Shown in pieces: positions 1 through 8,513 of a stretch of 24,182 nt of DNA. The notes under the pieces were generated by a model, which saw nothing but the letters and a program-made list of their open reading frames with translations, was not told the origin of the DNA and did not search any database. A program made the position numbers and the translations under genes. Every line of letters begins with the position of its first letter. The stretch's first letter is position 1. Source of the DNA: Smittium culicis (lineage: Eukaryota; Kickxellomycota; Harpellomycetes; Harpellales; Legeriomycetaceae); the NCBI GenBank assembly GCA_001970855.1, contig LSSN01003057.1:1-24182 (forward strand), in the 5' to 3' direction.

Positions 1-291
1 TTATTTGCTAAAAAAGTAAATTATTCTACTCATTGGCGGTTTATTTTTTATGCGATTTTATACTGTAACTAAGAAATAGAAAAGTTAAAATTCCTTTTTT
101 GCTCCACCAATAATACTTATAAAAATTGATTATACAGGCCAATAACATTAAACTGCAACAAAGTGCTCTCTTCGTTCAGAATCTCCCAAATGGCTGTAAA
201 ATGAGCCAAAATATAATATCTAATGTGGCAGCTAATAAATTTAACTAATCGAAATAAGTATTGCTTTATTTTTTAAAAAAAGTTAAGCCGA
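1..291. other. AT-rich spacer at the left contig end
   Basis: No open reading frame, RNA gene or repeat end that I can support is visible here. The base composition is very AT-rich, as in the other spacers of the window. It ends at the TTAA that begins the first MITE-like element. Confidence 0.5.
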
Positions 292-490
292 TTAACCCTT
301 TCCGGGGCAAGCACTCTTAAACTTAATAAAAAATCATAATTGTATAAGCCAATTTATATTTATTTTTTATTGGATGTTTATAATTTACCATCCAATAATT
401 TATTATTATCTTATATTGATTTATATTTTATCCGTTTGGTTGGATAATTTTGGTAGTTCAAAAAAGGCCAACCGCCCCTGAAAGGGTTGA
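292..490. mobile_element. MITE-like element, subfamily A, copy 1 (TTAA-flanked)
   Basis: The element proper is about 296-486 (191 bp). It starts CCCTTTCCGGGGC and ends GCCCCTGAAAGGG, an imperfect terminal inverted repeat of about 13 bp with one mismatch. It is flanked by TTAA on the left and TTGA on the right, which reads as a TTAA target duplication with one later change. Near the right end is a conserved block, TTTTGGTAGTTCAAAAAA. An inner GGTTGG can pair with CCAACC just before the right terminus. It has no coding capacity. Short TTAA-flanked elements with CCC(T)n ends are typical of non-autonomous piggyBac-superfamily transposons; that assignment is inference. Related copies lie at 1955, 19178 and 19948. 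Confidence 0.75.
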
Positions 491-1954
491 ATCAAATATT
501 TAGTAATCTTGTTTTACACTTTTTTTTAATTTGAAGCTAGTTTTTTGCAAGCTATTTTTATCATTAAAAAATTTTAAAATGCCAATTTGCCATTTGATGG
601 GGTATTTGGATCAAAATGGATTAAAAATATCAGCTGCTTACTCTTAGGTTTTAATGTATGTTTATTTGAAATAAAGGAATCCTTATTTTTTTTTAGAAAA
701 CAAGAGTTGGAAAGATAGTAAATGGGGTTTGAATTCATGCAACACTGATAATAATTTTAAAACTACGAGTCTAATATTATCATTATTAAAATTTTTTATC
801 TCAGATCTAGAACCTCGGAAATTAATAAATTTTCTATTTTCTTGTTACTAAATCCAAGCGAAAGCATAATGAAAACATTAAAAATATAAGACACATATTC
901 ATGATGGATTCTTTATGAAGACGCATTGTTGGAGCTTAAAAGTATTGGGATTATTATAGATAAGTTGATAAAATTATTAGATAAGTATATATTCAATTAA
1001 AACCTCGTTATAACTATTCGCTAAAATATTTTAAAACTATTATTTATTGAACTATTATCCTTTAAGCTATTTTATATGCTGCAACTTCATAGACTATAAA
1101 ATGATTCTATCGATTAAAGTCACTCAAATATATAAATATATCGTAGGAAATTATTTAGTATGAGTATAGATTTAAAATATTGGTCTATTATTTTGTATAA
1201 CTATAAATTTTTTAGTACTAGTTTTCCAAATGCTATATGGTATAGTACTTTGAAATCATAAAAAGTAGAAGGTTTTTTTTTCATAAGGAAAAACTATTTG
1301 ATTTGAGTGTTTATATGAAATTTTTCAAATCTTATATAATTATACTACAATATGTTTCATATTTTCAATACTGACACCTGGAGGAACTTGGTATTAATAC
1401 AAACCATTATACTAAAGAGTGATATTGATTTTTATTATGCTAAAGGTTAAAATAATATAGTCTGTGTATTTATAATTGTGATAACAACTTAAATAGTGAA
1501 AAGAAAACTGTTATCCTTCTCGCCTACAGTAAAAGAAAAAAAAAGTATTCACATTTGTAGGTAAGGCCCATAATTATTTTTCTTGTAATAAAGCATTTAA
1601 AATATTATAATCTATAATATATCTGGTCTATTTCTCGCATTCCCCCCCCCCCCAACTAATTATAAAAAAGTTCTACTGGTTAGATTTAATTCTAGCTGAG
1701 AATTATCATTATTATACCCCCAACATGGATATGAATAGCTACTCCATAAGTATAAATAAAAAAACCAGAGATATTTAAATCCATTTTGGCACAGATATCG
1801 TTAAAGAGTTTTTTTTTAAACCCTCATGTATTTTATCAAAAATTTTTTGGTTAAATTTAAATTTCATGTTCTTTTTTCTTTTCAAAAAGAATAGTTTCCT
1901 CTAAAATGTTGATATCAACTGAAACAATAATGGGTAAGGCTTTATAGATAGATC
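491..1954. other. Intergenic spacer, no supported gene
   Basis: AT-rich spacer. It contains a run of 12 C at 1642-1653, which stands out in this composition, and several A/T runs. A 32-codon ORF on the + strand at 1352-1450 starts at an ATG and includes the peptide NTDTWRNLV. It is too short and isolated to call a gene. Nothing else coding is visible. Confidence 0.5.
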
Positions 1955-2340
1955 TTATCCTTTTAGGGGCCAACGCTCTTAACCATCTCCCGTTCAACAC
2001 TCTTTAAAATAGTATAATTTATGATTCGCTTATGATTTATAAGTAAACTTGTTATCTACTTTTATAATAACTTGTACCAATAATTATACGTATCTGGGAA
2101 TGTTATTATTTTAACTAAATCTAATTAGCTATATTTGGTAGATCAAAAATAGTATACCACCCGTGAAAGGGTTAATCGCATTCAAATCTATAATTGGTTA
2201 AGTTTGCGTACTAAAAATTTTCTGTTAGGCGAGCAACAGTTATTATCCAATAAATATCAAATCTGAATTTTATATACATCAATTTACATTTTATTGGCCA
2301 AATTAGGGATCAAAAGAACTAACAGCTACTGAAAGGTTCA
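1955..2340. mobile_element. MITE-like element, subfamily A, copy 2, split by a nested subfamily B element
   Basis: The left end at 1959-1982 (CCTTTTAGGGGCCAACGCTC then TTAA) matches the subfamily A left end, which also carries an internal TTAA in CTCTTAAAC. At that TTAA the sequence is interrupted by a complete subfamily B element (1983-2171). After the second TTAA (2172-2175) the rest of A resumes in degraded form. A short internal match (AATCTATAATTGGTTAAG against AATCATAATTGTATAAG in copy 1) is followed by the A right end, ATCAAAAGAACTAACAGC and CTGAAAGG, ending near 2336. Flanks are TTAT and TTCA, both one change from TTAA. The host copy is more diverged than the insert, so it is the older of the two. 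Confidence 0.6.
1979..2175. mobile_element. MITE-like element, subfamily B, copy 1, with intact TTAA on both sides
   Basis: The element proper is 1983-2171 (189 bp), with TTAA at 1979-1982 and 2172-2175. The left end reads CCATCTCCCGTTCAACACTC and the right end ACCACCCGTGAAAGGG. Internal landmarks shared with the other B copies are TTATGATTTATAAG, a TCTGGGAATG block (TCTCGGAATT in other copies) and TTTGGTAGATCAAAAATAG near the right end. There is no ORF. It lies inside an older A element, and the flanking TTAA is the A element's own internal TTAA. Confidence 0.75.
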
Positions 2341-2454
2341 AAATTTTGAATTAAAGGGCAAAAGTTTAAGTTTTTGTAATTGCTAAGATTTTTATATCTC
2401 ATACTTAAATTTTTTTGAAATAAAGGAAAAAAAACGGAATTCGATCAAGTCACA

Positions 2455-5308
2455 ATGGAAGGAGAAGCAGCAATAAAAAAAGAGTAACTATATTTTACAG
2501 CATAAATATCTAATTATGTACTGTTCCAAAACTTTGAGTTTTTTTATATATGTTTTATCTCAGATTTCTGAAGCCTAAGAATGACGAAGAAGTTCAGCAA
2601 TCAAGGGATTTCAGTGATGATAATGTAACGCTCCATACTGATTCTAATTATAATACGTCTTTAAATATAAACTATGTTAACATTGTTTTACCATTGATAA
2701 AAGAGTGACGATGGCGGTAAACGTGAAAGTGGATTTGGGAAAAAAAGAAAGAGAGAAAGGGGTCAAAACAAAGATAGATATAGGGGTATGGCCCAAACAA
2801 GAGTTCCAGAATCCGAAAAGGTTTTTTTATTTTAGCTTGATAAATTTTCAAAGATTATAGAAAATTATAAGCTAAAATTTATTTTATATCGAAAAAAAAA
2901 AAAAAAAACATAGCTTTGCCAAGCAGTTGCTCTTGGAAATGAATGCGAAAAGATTGGGGAGTAAGTTTATTGAATCTTTTTTTTTATATAAAAAATCTTA
3001 TTTTTCTTAAATTTATAAAAATCGAACTTTTTTTATACTTTTTGTGTATTTAAATAAATGTTTTAACTATAGGTGCAAGAACAGTCACGATCTTTTAAAA
3101 TTTTTGGAAAGTAAACCTCCAGACATTCTTGAAGAGTGCCCTTTATACAATATTTATGGAAAGTAAGTACTGAAAAAAAAAAAAGTAGTCTAATATTTAA
3201 ATGTAAACCAAATTATTTATGTATATAATTTTTATAGGTGTCCTCATGGATATAAATGTAGAGCTAGTAAATCTCATATTGATGGGGAAGGAAAACTAAA
3301 GATAAATGACGAGCTAGCTTCAAAGGATATCGTCACTCAGTTTAATTTTATTTCGATTGATACTAGAAAGGCCCTTCGATCAAAAACCGTAAAAAAAATA
3401 ACAATTCATAATATGATTTTTATTTTTTTGACTTTATAACTAAATAAGTTTTATTGAATTTTTTTTTATTTTTTTGCATAGTATGACTTTAGCAAAACTA
3501 TTGAGCAAAAGAAGATTTTTGAGGATAGAAAAAACAATGCCAGTAAAGATCCAGCTAGCAATGGCACATCTGAACAACCAACCGTCGACGGTACAACGTC
3601 TTTAGTCGAAAAAGAGTCGAAACCGATAAAAAAAAAGGCGGTTGACTTTAAGGGAAAAACGTACTTAGCACCTTTAACAACTGTTGGTAATATGCCATTC
3701 AGAAGAATATGCAAAGAGTTTGGTGTTGATATCACTTGTTCAGAGATGGCAATGGCTTCGAACATTCTACAGGGAACTAACAGCGAATGGGCTCTTCTTA
3801 GGCGCCACGCTTCAGAGGATATTTTTGGTGTGCAAATATGTGGAAACAACTTTGATCAACTAGTTAGTACTTCAGAGCTGATAAGCAAGGAATGTAATGT
3901 GGATTTTATTGATTTAAATGTTGGATGTCCAATCGATTTAGTTTACGAGAAGGGAAGTGGGAGTGGAATGTTTAAATCTCTTAATAAGATGTATGGAATT
4001 GTAAACGCCATGAACAATGTAAATAATTTCAATCTCACTAATTTTTTTTGATAATGTTTATATTTAACTATAATTTTTTTTTCTTTTTTTATAAACTGGT
4101 ACATTAAAAAATATATGATTAGGTCGCTGAGTGCCCGATCACAGTAAAATATAGAACTGGAATCAACAATAAGCATCCATTAGCTGTAAAAGTTACTCAA
4201 AGACTCGATGAAATAGGTGTTCAGCTTGGAATTGTAAGAAATTTCTTTCTATTTTTTTAAACCTATTAAAAAAGCCCTTATCCTTATCAATTCTTAATTT
4301 TCTTTCTAAATTTATGTGTATGGCTATGTATTACTTTATTTTATTTTTATTCTAGCTTAAAAGTACATTTTTTTTGCTCTAAGAGCTAACTTTTTTATAT
4401 AAATTTAAAATATTTTTGGAATGTTTAGGTGCACGGCCGATCACGCTTGCAGAGATACTCTAAGCTAGCAGATTGGAGTTATATTAAAGAAGTTAAAGAG
4501 TCGGCCGGATCTATGCAAATATTTGGTATTTAATTTTTTTTTAATACTAGTTTAAACACTTTTTGAATTCTAATATATTTATAAATCAAACTAAAATACA
4601 TATATTTTTTTGATGATTTTGCTGAAAGGAAACGGAGATGTTTTTTCTTGGGAAGAGTATTGGGAGAAAATGGAGGAAGCGAAAGTTGATGGAATAATGA
4701 TCGGCAGGTACGCTATTTTATAGTATAATTTTTGTAACTAGTTATTTTAAAAATGTCGATTTTGGTTATAATTATATATATATGAATTTTTTTAATTGAC
4801 TTTTATTGATTTATTTAAAGGGGAGCGCTAATTAAGCCATGGATTTTCCAAGAGATTAAAGAAAAAAAGGTGTGGGACATCAGTTCAAGCGAAAGACTTG
4901 ATATTTTAAAAAAATTTGTGAACTTTGGCCTTGAGAATTGGGGCACGGATGATATTGTAAGCGGAAATATTGTTTTATTATTCTTATTAAAAAAACGAGA
5001 TATTTAATAATGTACTATATCATTTCGAACTTTATTATTAAAAATCAAAGGGGATTCACAACACAAGGAGGTATTTGTGTGAGTGGCAGTCATTCCTTTG
5101 CAGGTACATCCCAGCAGGTATTCTCGAGGCTCTTCCAGCTAAAATTAACCAAAGACCACCAGCTTACTATGGCAGAAACGATTTAGAAACATTGATGGCG
5201 AGCACTAATGTCAAAGATTGGATTAAAATCAGCGAGATGTTGCTTGGGCCAGCACCTGACAATTTCCACTTTATTCCAAAGCATAAATCCAACTCGTATG
5301 AAGGTTGA
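2455..5308 (+). CDS. DUS3: tRNA-dihydrouridine(47) synthase 3 (Dus3), 12 exons, 570 aa
   Basis: Dus3 is the flavin enzyme that reduces uridine 47 in the tRNA variable loop to dihydrouridine (family knowledge). Exons read here: 2455-2483, 2564-2624, 2704-2820, 2914-2960, 3073-3162, 3238-3388, 3482-4018, 4123-4233, 4429-4525, 4629-4707, 4821-4956, 5051-5308. All 11 introns (75-195 nt) are GT-AG and join in frame to 1,713 nt. The start has a good context (CACAATGG) and leads into AIKKEFL, a conserved Dus3 N-terminal motif. Two CCCH zinc fingers follow: C71/C80/C86/H90 (C-x8-C-x5-C-x3-H) and C107/C116/C122/H128 (C-x8-C-x5-C-x5-H). The FMN-binding barrel begins at APLTTVGN (228-235). It carries LNVGCPID with the catalytic Cys314, GSGSGM (323-328), ITVKYRTG (350-357), HGRSRLQRY (383-391), GNGDV (414-418) and GRGALIKPW (439-447). 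The C-terminus [23 protein letters not shown] matches yeast and animal Dus3. No residue I know to be essential is missing. Intron 3 has an unusual GTTTTT donor and intron 2 an AAG acceptor. Splice sites are inferred from frame and homology, not from transcripts. Confidence 0.95.
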
Positions 5309-5699
5309 AAAAATAAGCAAGGCGTCCTTTGTTCAAAAAAAATTATATATATAATATATATTAATAACTAGCTAATTAATTTAGTTTGTTTAGCGAAATT
5401 CAAAATATGTTTTTGGGTTTTTATTTATGGGTAATAAAAAAGCTAAAATGATAAAAATGAGCAAGTAAAAGAGAGAAAAATCAAAAAAAAAAAAATTTTT
5501 TTAGTAATCAAGTTTCATATCATTTTGTTCGCGATATTATTTAAGATATGATAACTAATCTTGGTACAATTTAATTTAATATTATTTTATACCATTTCAA
5601 GAAGATTTCGTTTTTTTTTTGATAATCTTTCTGGGAATTGTAAGTAATTGTATGCTTAGAATTTTTTTAGAGCAAGTTTAATTTATTTTATTTTTCTTT
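5309..5699. other. DUS3 3' flank
   Basis: AT-rich spacer after the DUS3 stop, with no coding segment. It should contain the DUS3 3' UTR and, at its right end, the 3' end of any gene read on the - strand from 5700. Confidence 0.5.
5433..5438 (+). promoter_or_regulatory. Possible polyadenylation signal of DUS3 (AATAAA)
   Basis: AATAAA lies 125 bases after the DUS3 stop codon. In such an AT-rich spacer the hexamer can occur by chance, so its position is the only support. Confidence 0.25.
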
Positions 5700-5852
5700 T
5701 CATTCTTCGTATTCGGTGAGATCTTCGTTCGGGTACCTTGGGATGTCCCTTGTGTTTTCTAGATCGATTTCAGAAATATTTGATTGAAAAAGCATATCGG
5801 TCTTGTTTAGGATTGTGTATGAGGTTGCGAGTTTTATATATTTTAATTTATT
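5700..5852 (-). CDS. Possible C-terminal exon or small ORF of an unrecognised protein
   Basis: The - strand is open from 5852 to a TGA at 5700-5702. The part 5828-5703 is visibly richer in G+C than its surroundings and has a protein-like composition, including LNKTDMLFQSNISEIDLE and NTRDIPRYPNEDLTEYEE at the end. An ATG at 5795-5793 would give 31 residues. An AATAAA on the - strand (5687-5682) lies 13 bases past the stop, as expected of a real 3' end, and the orientation would be convergent with DUS3. Against this, no AG acceptor with a good context was found upstream, so I could not attach it to earlier exons. The + strand is also open here but has a Cys/Arg/Leu-rich composition typical of an antisense frame. 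Family unknown. Confidence 0.3.
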   Translation of the reverse strand, partial: NKLKYIKLATSYTILNKTDMLFQSNISEIDLENTRDIPRYPNEDLTEYEE

Positions 5853-6445
5853 TTATATAGAAATTTGGTAGAGCTGATAATGTTGAGTTGCTCGAAAAGG
5901 GGGGGAATAATTTTTAATGTTTTTATGATAACAAAAAAACGCTCATAAGTAAAAGTAAAAATATAAGAATATGTTTATCTTGATATAATATAACATTCAA
6001 AAAAAAAGGGGGGGAGGGTGCTGTATATTTTATATTCAGTAGTAACGTTCCTTATGTATTTATAGCGGATATTTATACTTAAGTAGCAGCTTTAACAAAA
6101 AGTACTTTAGCAAACGTAATAAATAAAACTTGATAATGGATTTTCAATCATCTTTTTCTTTTTTTTTTGGTATTTTAGCAGATTTTTTAAACCCCGTATA
6201 TTTTACACTACTTTTTTTCCTATTGAAATTGTAAGATTGGAAGCAAATCAGTGTCGATTTCTTTGTAATTAAAAAATTATATTGTACACGATTAATTAAT
6301 TAGTATACAGACCAAAAATACCCATACCTTTTTATCAATACACAATCAATGTGCTTTTTTTTTTATCGATGGGTTCTATTGGATGGATAACTGCACTTGA
6401 AAACTACGCAACAAAGCTAAACTTAGAAATTAGCCTAATTAGTAC
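5853..6445. other. Spacer with two G runs
   Basis: Mostly AT-rich sequence without a supported gene. Runs of seven G occur at 5899-5905 and 6008-6014. A 26-codon ORF starts at an ATG at 6369 (MGSIGWITALENYATK) and stops at 6447-6449, overlapping the start of the next candidate ORF. It may be an upstream exon of that zone, but I could not prove it. Confidence 0.4.
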
Positions 6446-6592
6446 ATGATCATTAAATTTATCAGTTTCCTAATTCATATAAATTCCTGTCTTGGTCTCC
6501 CGGCAGATGCCTTTGGAAACACTCGGGCACCAATCTACCCAACCGCTATACGGTGCCCAGAAGGCGCTTCGTTCGGCAAAGAAATCGAATAA
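6446..6592 (+). CDS. Candidate small secreted peptide or first exon of a secreted protein
   Basis: A 48-residue ORF begins MIIKFISFLIHINSCLGLPA. This is a basic residue followed by a hydrophobic stretch and a plausible signal-peptidase site after LPA or ADA. It continues DAFGNTRAPIYPTAIRC and ends EGASFGKEIE. From about 6485 to 6610 the DNA is much richer in G+C than the spacers, which suggests recent or present coding. All three + frames are open through this island, so the choice of frame rests on the signal-peptide pattern and the amino-acid composition. The same G+C island in another frame resembles part of ribosomal protein eL39. No donor site with a good consensus follows, so it could be a complete peptide, a first exon or a decayed gene. 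Family not recognised. Confidence 0.3.
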   Translation: MIIKFISFLIHINSCLGLPADAFGNTRAPIYPTAIRCPEGASFGKEIE

Positions 6593-6890
6593 GAACCTGC
6601 CTCTCTGGTTGGCTAGAAAGATTCCTTATTCCTTTAGATTTTAGGCTATTTCCAAAATGAAAATGTTTATAAAAAGTTATTTCTCTTTGCATAGACAATG
6701 GTTTCACAAACAAATGTGATATTTGTCCGCTCCGTAGATTATTTCAGTGAAGAATGTCTATTTACATTACAACTAGTATGTATGCTGTATGCTATATACA
6801 TAAATGGATGCAAAGAAATGGTCTGAATTAGAAAGAAAAACCAAAAACCTTATCTATACTATAGATTCAGCCGATGATTATGTAATAGCA
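6593..6890. other. Spacer with one exon-like segment
   Basis: A segment at about 6696-6774 lies between TTTGCATAG and a canonical GTATGT donor. It is open in one + frame (MVSQTNVIFVRSVDYFSEE). It could be an exon of a gene extending from 6446, but its phase does not fit the next candidate exon, so I leave it unassigned. Nothing else is visible. Confidence 0.3.
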
Positions 6891-7087
6891 TTAACCCTTT
6901 CCTGTCCAACATTCTTATAAAGAATCAAATTTATGATACGTTTATGGTTTAATAGCAAATATATTATTTGTTGTTAAAATACAATTTACCAACAATTCTT
7001 AAGGTCTAGGAATTAAAGTGACTTAATTTATCATAATTGGATATGTTTAGATGATCAAAAATAGTCTACCACCCGTGATAGGGTTAA
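6891..7087. mobile_element. MITE-like element, subfamily B, copy 2, perfect TTAA on both sides
   Basis: The element proper is 6895-7083 (189 bp). The left end is CCCTTTCCTGTCCAACATTC and the right end TCTACCACCCGTGATAGGG, with exact TTAA at 6891-6894 and 7084-7087. The B landmarks TATGATACGTTTATGGTTTA, a TTGTTGTTAAAATACAATTT block and GATCAAAAATAGTCTACC are all present. There is no ORF. It is among the best preserved copies and sits directly before the exon-like GDVHxDY segment. Confidence 0.8.
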
Positions 7088-7258
7088 GAAATAGCACTCG
7101 GGGATGTTCACTGCGATTATAATATTTGTTTTTTGCTTTTTTTTTTGAGCTTGCTATTATTCTTGTGAACGCTAATATCGACTAATTAATGAAATTAGTT
7201 GTGTGAAATTTTAGTAATTCAAAGGGCTATCGAAATAGACGCTAAATTAATAATGACT
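7088..7258 (+). pseudogene. Two exon-like pieces with a metallophosphatase-like GDVHxDY motif
   Basis: Directly after the right TTAA of the B element, a + frame reads EIALGDVHCDYNI and ends at a GTTTTT donor (7128). Calcineurin-like phosphoesterases carry GDxHG(D/N)xx as their first metal-binding motif; here the Gly after His reads Cys (TGC). An ACTAAT branch-like site (7173-7178) and a TTTTAG acceptor at 7214 follow. The next piece, 7215-7258, continues in frame as LIQRAIEIDAKLIMT, the codon across the joint being TTA, up to a GTATGT donor. The upstream boundary may be the TAG at 7092-7094. No GDxxDRG or GNHE motif was found downstream, so the gene is broken, incomplete or misread by me. The identification is tentative. 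Confidence 0.25.
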
Positions 7259-8139
7259 GTATGTTTTTAAATCCCGAACCATTTTTGTTCAACCACACCC
7301 ATAACCAAAAATGTTTATATTAAGCTTGTATTGCCTATAAATGGCTACTTTTACTGACTGCACATTTTTTCTTTTTGGCGTTTATTGCAGAGATCACCCC
7401 ACCATTCCACTGACGCAACCCATAACTCATATCACGCCGATTCATAATGGTGGCATTAAATTCAAGCCAAGAGTATCTAATTAGAATTGAATCCATGCCC
7501 TACTACATTCTCGCAAAAGAAAAACTATCAAATATACCTTCTAATAAAAAATTCACTTTATGATGCGGTTTTTTCACTGATGGTACTAAAATTAACAAAC
7601 AAAAAAAATTAATGAATGATTGCATTGGTAAAATGTGCAAGATTGATTTCTTTCTAGTCCCTTGTTTTAAGGCGATGCAAACAGAAAGTGTCTTTTTTTG
7701 CTTTATTTAGCTATCTCTTGAAAATTCTGCTGACGAGTATTCCTACCTGCCAATATAGTCACAAGATGTAGCCAACAATACACTGACTGAAAATTATAAT
7801 GGCATTGACTAGTATGAGAATATATAATTGGTAGGTGGGTGTATGAGTGAATGGGTACGTGGTTACGCAAGTAATTAAAAGGAATCTAATAAATGAGTAT
7901 GTGCACTATTGACAAAGCATTCATGAACGAGTAAGCTCATTTAACGAATGAGTGTGCATTTTCACAAATAAAAGTTGTTAGGCTAATTTTTTTTTTCCTT
8001 GAGTCGAAATAGGCTTATCATATATAGTGACTTTATATTCGAGATATCTAATTCTAGTTTAGTTATTGGCTAGCTACATTATATCAAGTTACAACAGTAA
8101 TAAACTCGCCAATTTAATTACTCTCTGATTGACTGCGCT
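7259..8139. other. Spacer with further exon-like pieces, gene not resolved
   Basis: At 7391 a clean CTGAC branch, polypyrimidine tract and TTATTGCAG acceptor lead into G+C-richer sequence. It is open on + in two frames: one stops at 7445-7447, the other ends GGIKFKPRVSN at 7480-7482. The - strand is also open here. At 7711-7758 a TTTATTTAG acceptor leads to LSLENSADEYSYLPI and a stop. From 7840 to 7965 there are loose, imperfect repeats of ATGAGT/GAATGAG. Together with 6446-7258 this could be the 3' part of a small-exon + strand gene, intact or decayed. I could not assemble a consistent frame. Confidence 0.25.
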
Positions 8140-8335
8140 TTAGCTCCTTCCCGTTCAGCACTCTGGAAAAAAAACAAATATATTGATTCGTTTATGATTT
8201 ATCGCAATTTCAATACTTGCTGCTATTCTACAGCTAGTCATATTTTTATGAATCTCGGAATTAAAGTTTAATTTTCCAGTACAGCTAACTATTTTCGGTA
8301 TACCAGAAACTGTCTAACGTCCGGTAAAGGGTTAA
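8140..8335. mobile_element. MITE-like element, subfamily B, copy 3
   Basis: The element proper is about 8144-8331 (188 bp). The left end CTCCTTCCCGTTCAGCACTC and right end CGTCCGGTAAAGGG are diverged versions of the B termini. Flanks are TTAG on the left and TTAA on the right. The internal blocks GATTCGTTTATGATTTAT and TCTCGGAATTAAAG match copies 2 and 5. It is more diverged than copy 2 and has no ORF. Confidence 0.7.
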
Positions 8336-8513
8336 ATAGCGCCATTTAACTATTCCAAGAACGGTACACTGGTTTTTCTCTACCAAATATAGCAAACAGC
8401 GTTTAGTGAAATTAATATAATTCCGTGAGTCATATAACTATTTGCATAATGTATAATAGCAGCAAGTAATAAAATTAAGTATAAATAATCAACTAATCAA
8501 CCGGTTTAACTTT
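8336..8513. other. Short spacer
   Basis: AT-rich spacer between a B element and the - strand remnant. No feature was found. Confidence 0.4.

Noticed and set aside
3466..4176. - strand ORFs of 127 and 77 codons
   Set aside because: They are shadows of DUS3 exon 7 and intron 7. The + strand frame has the conserved Dus3 motifs and in-frame splice junctions.
4234..4428. A hidden exon inside the longest DUS3 intron (195 nt)
   Set aside because: The protein joins across it without loss (QLGI then VHGRSR) and aligns gap-free with other Dus3 proteins.
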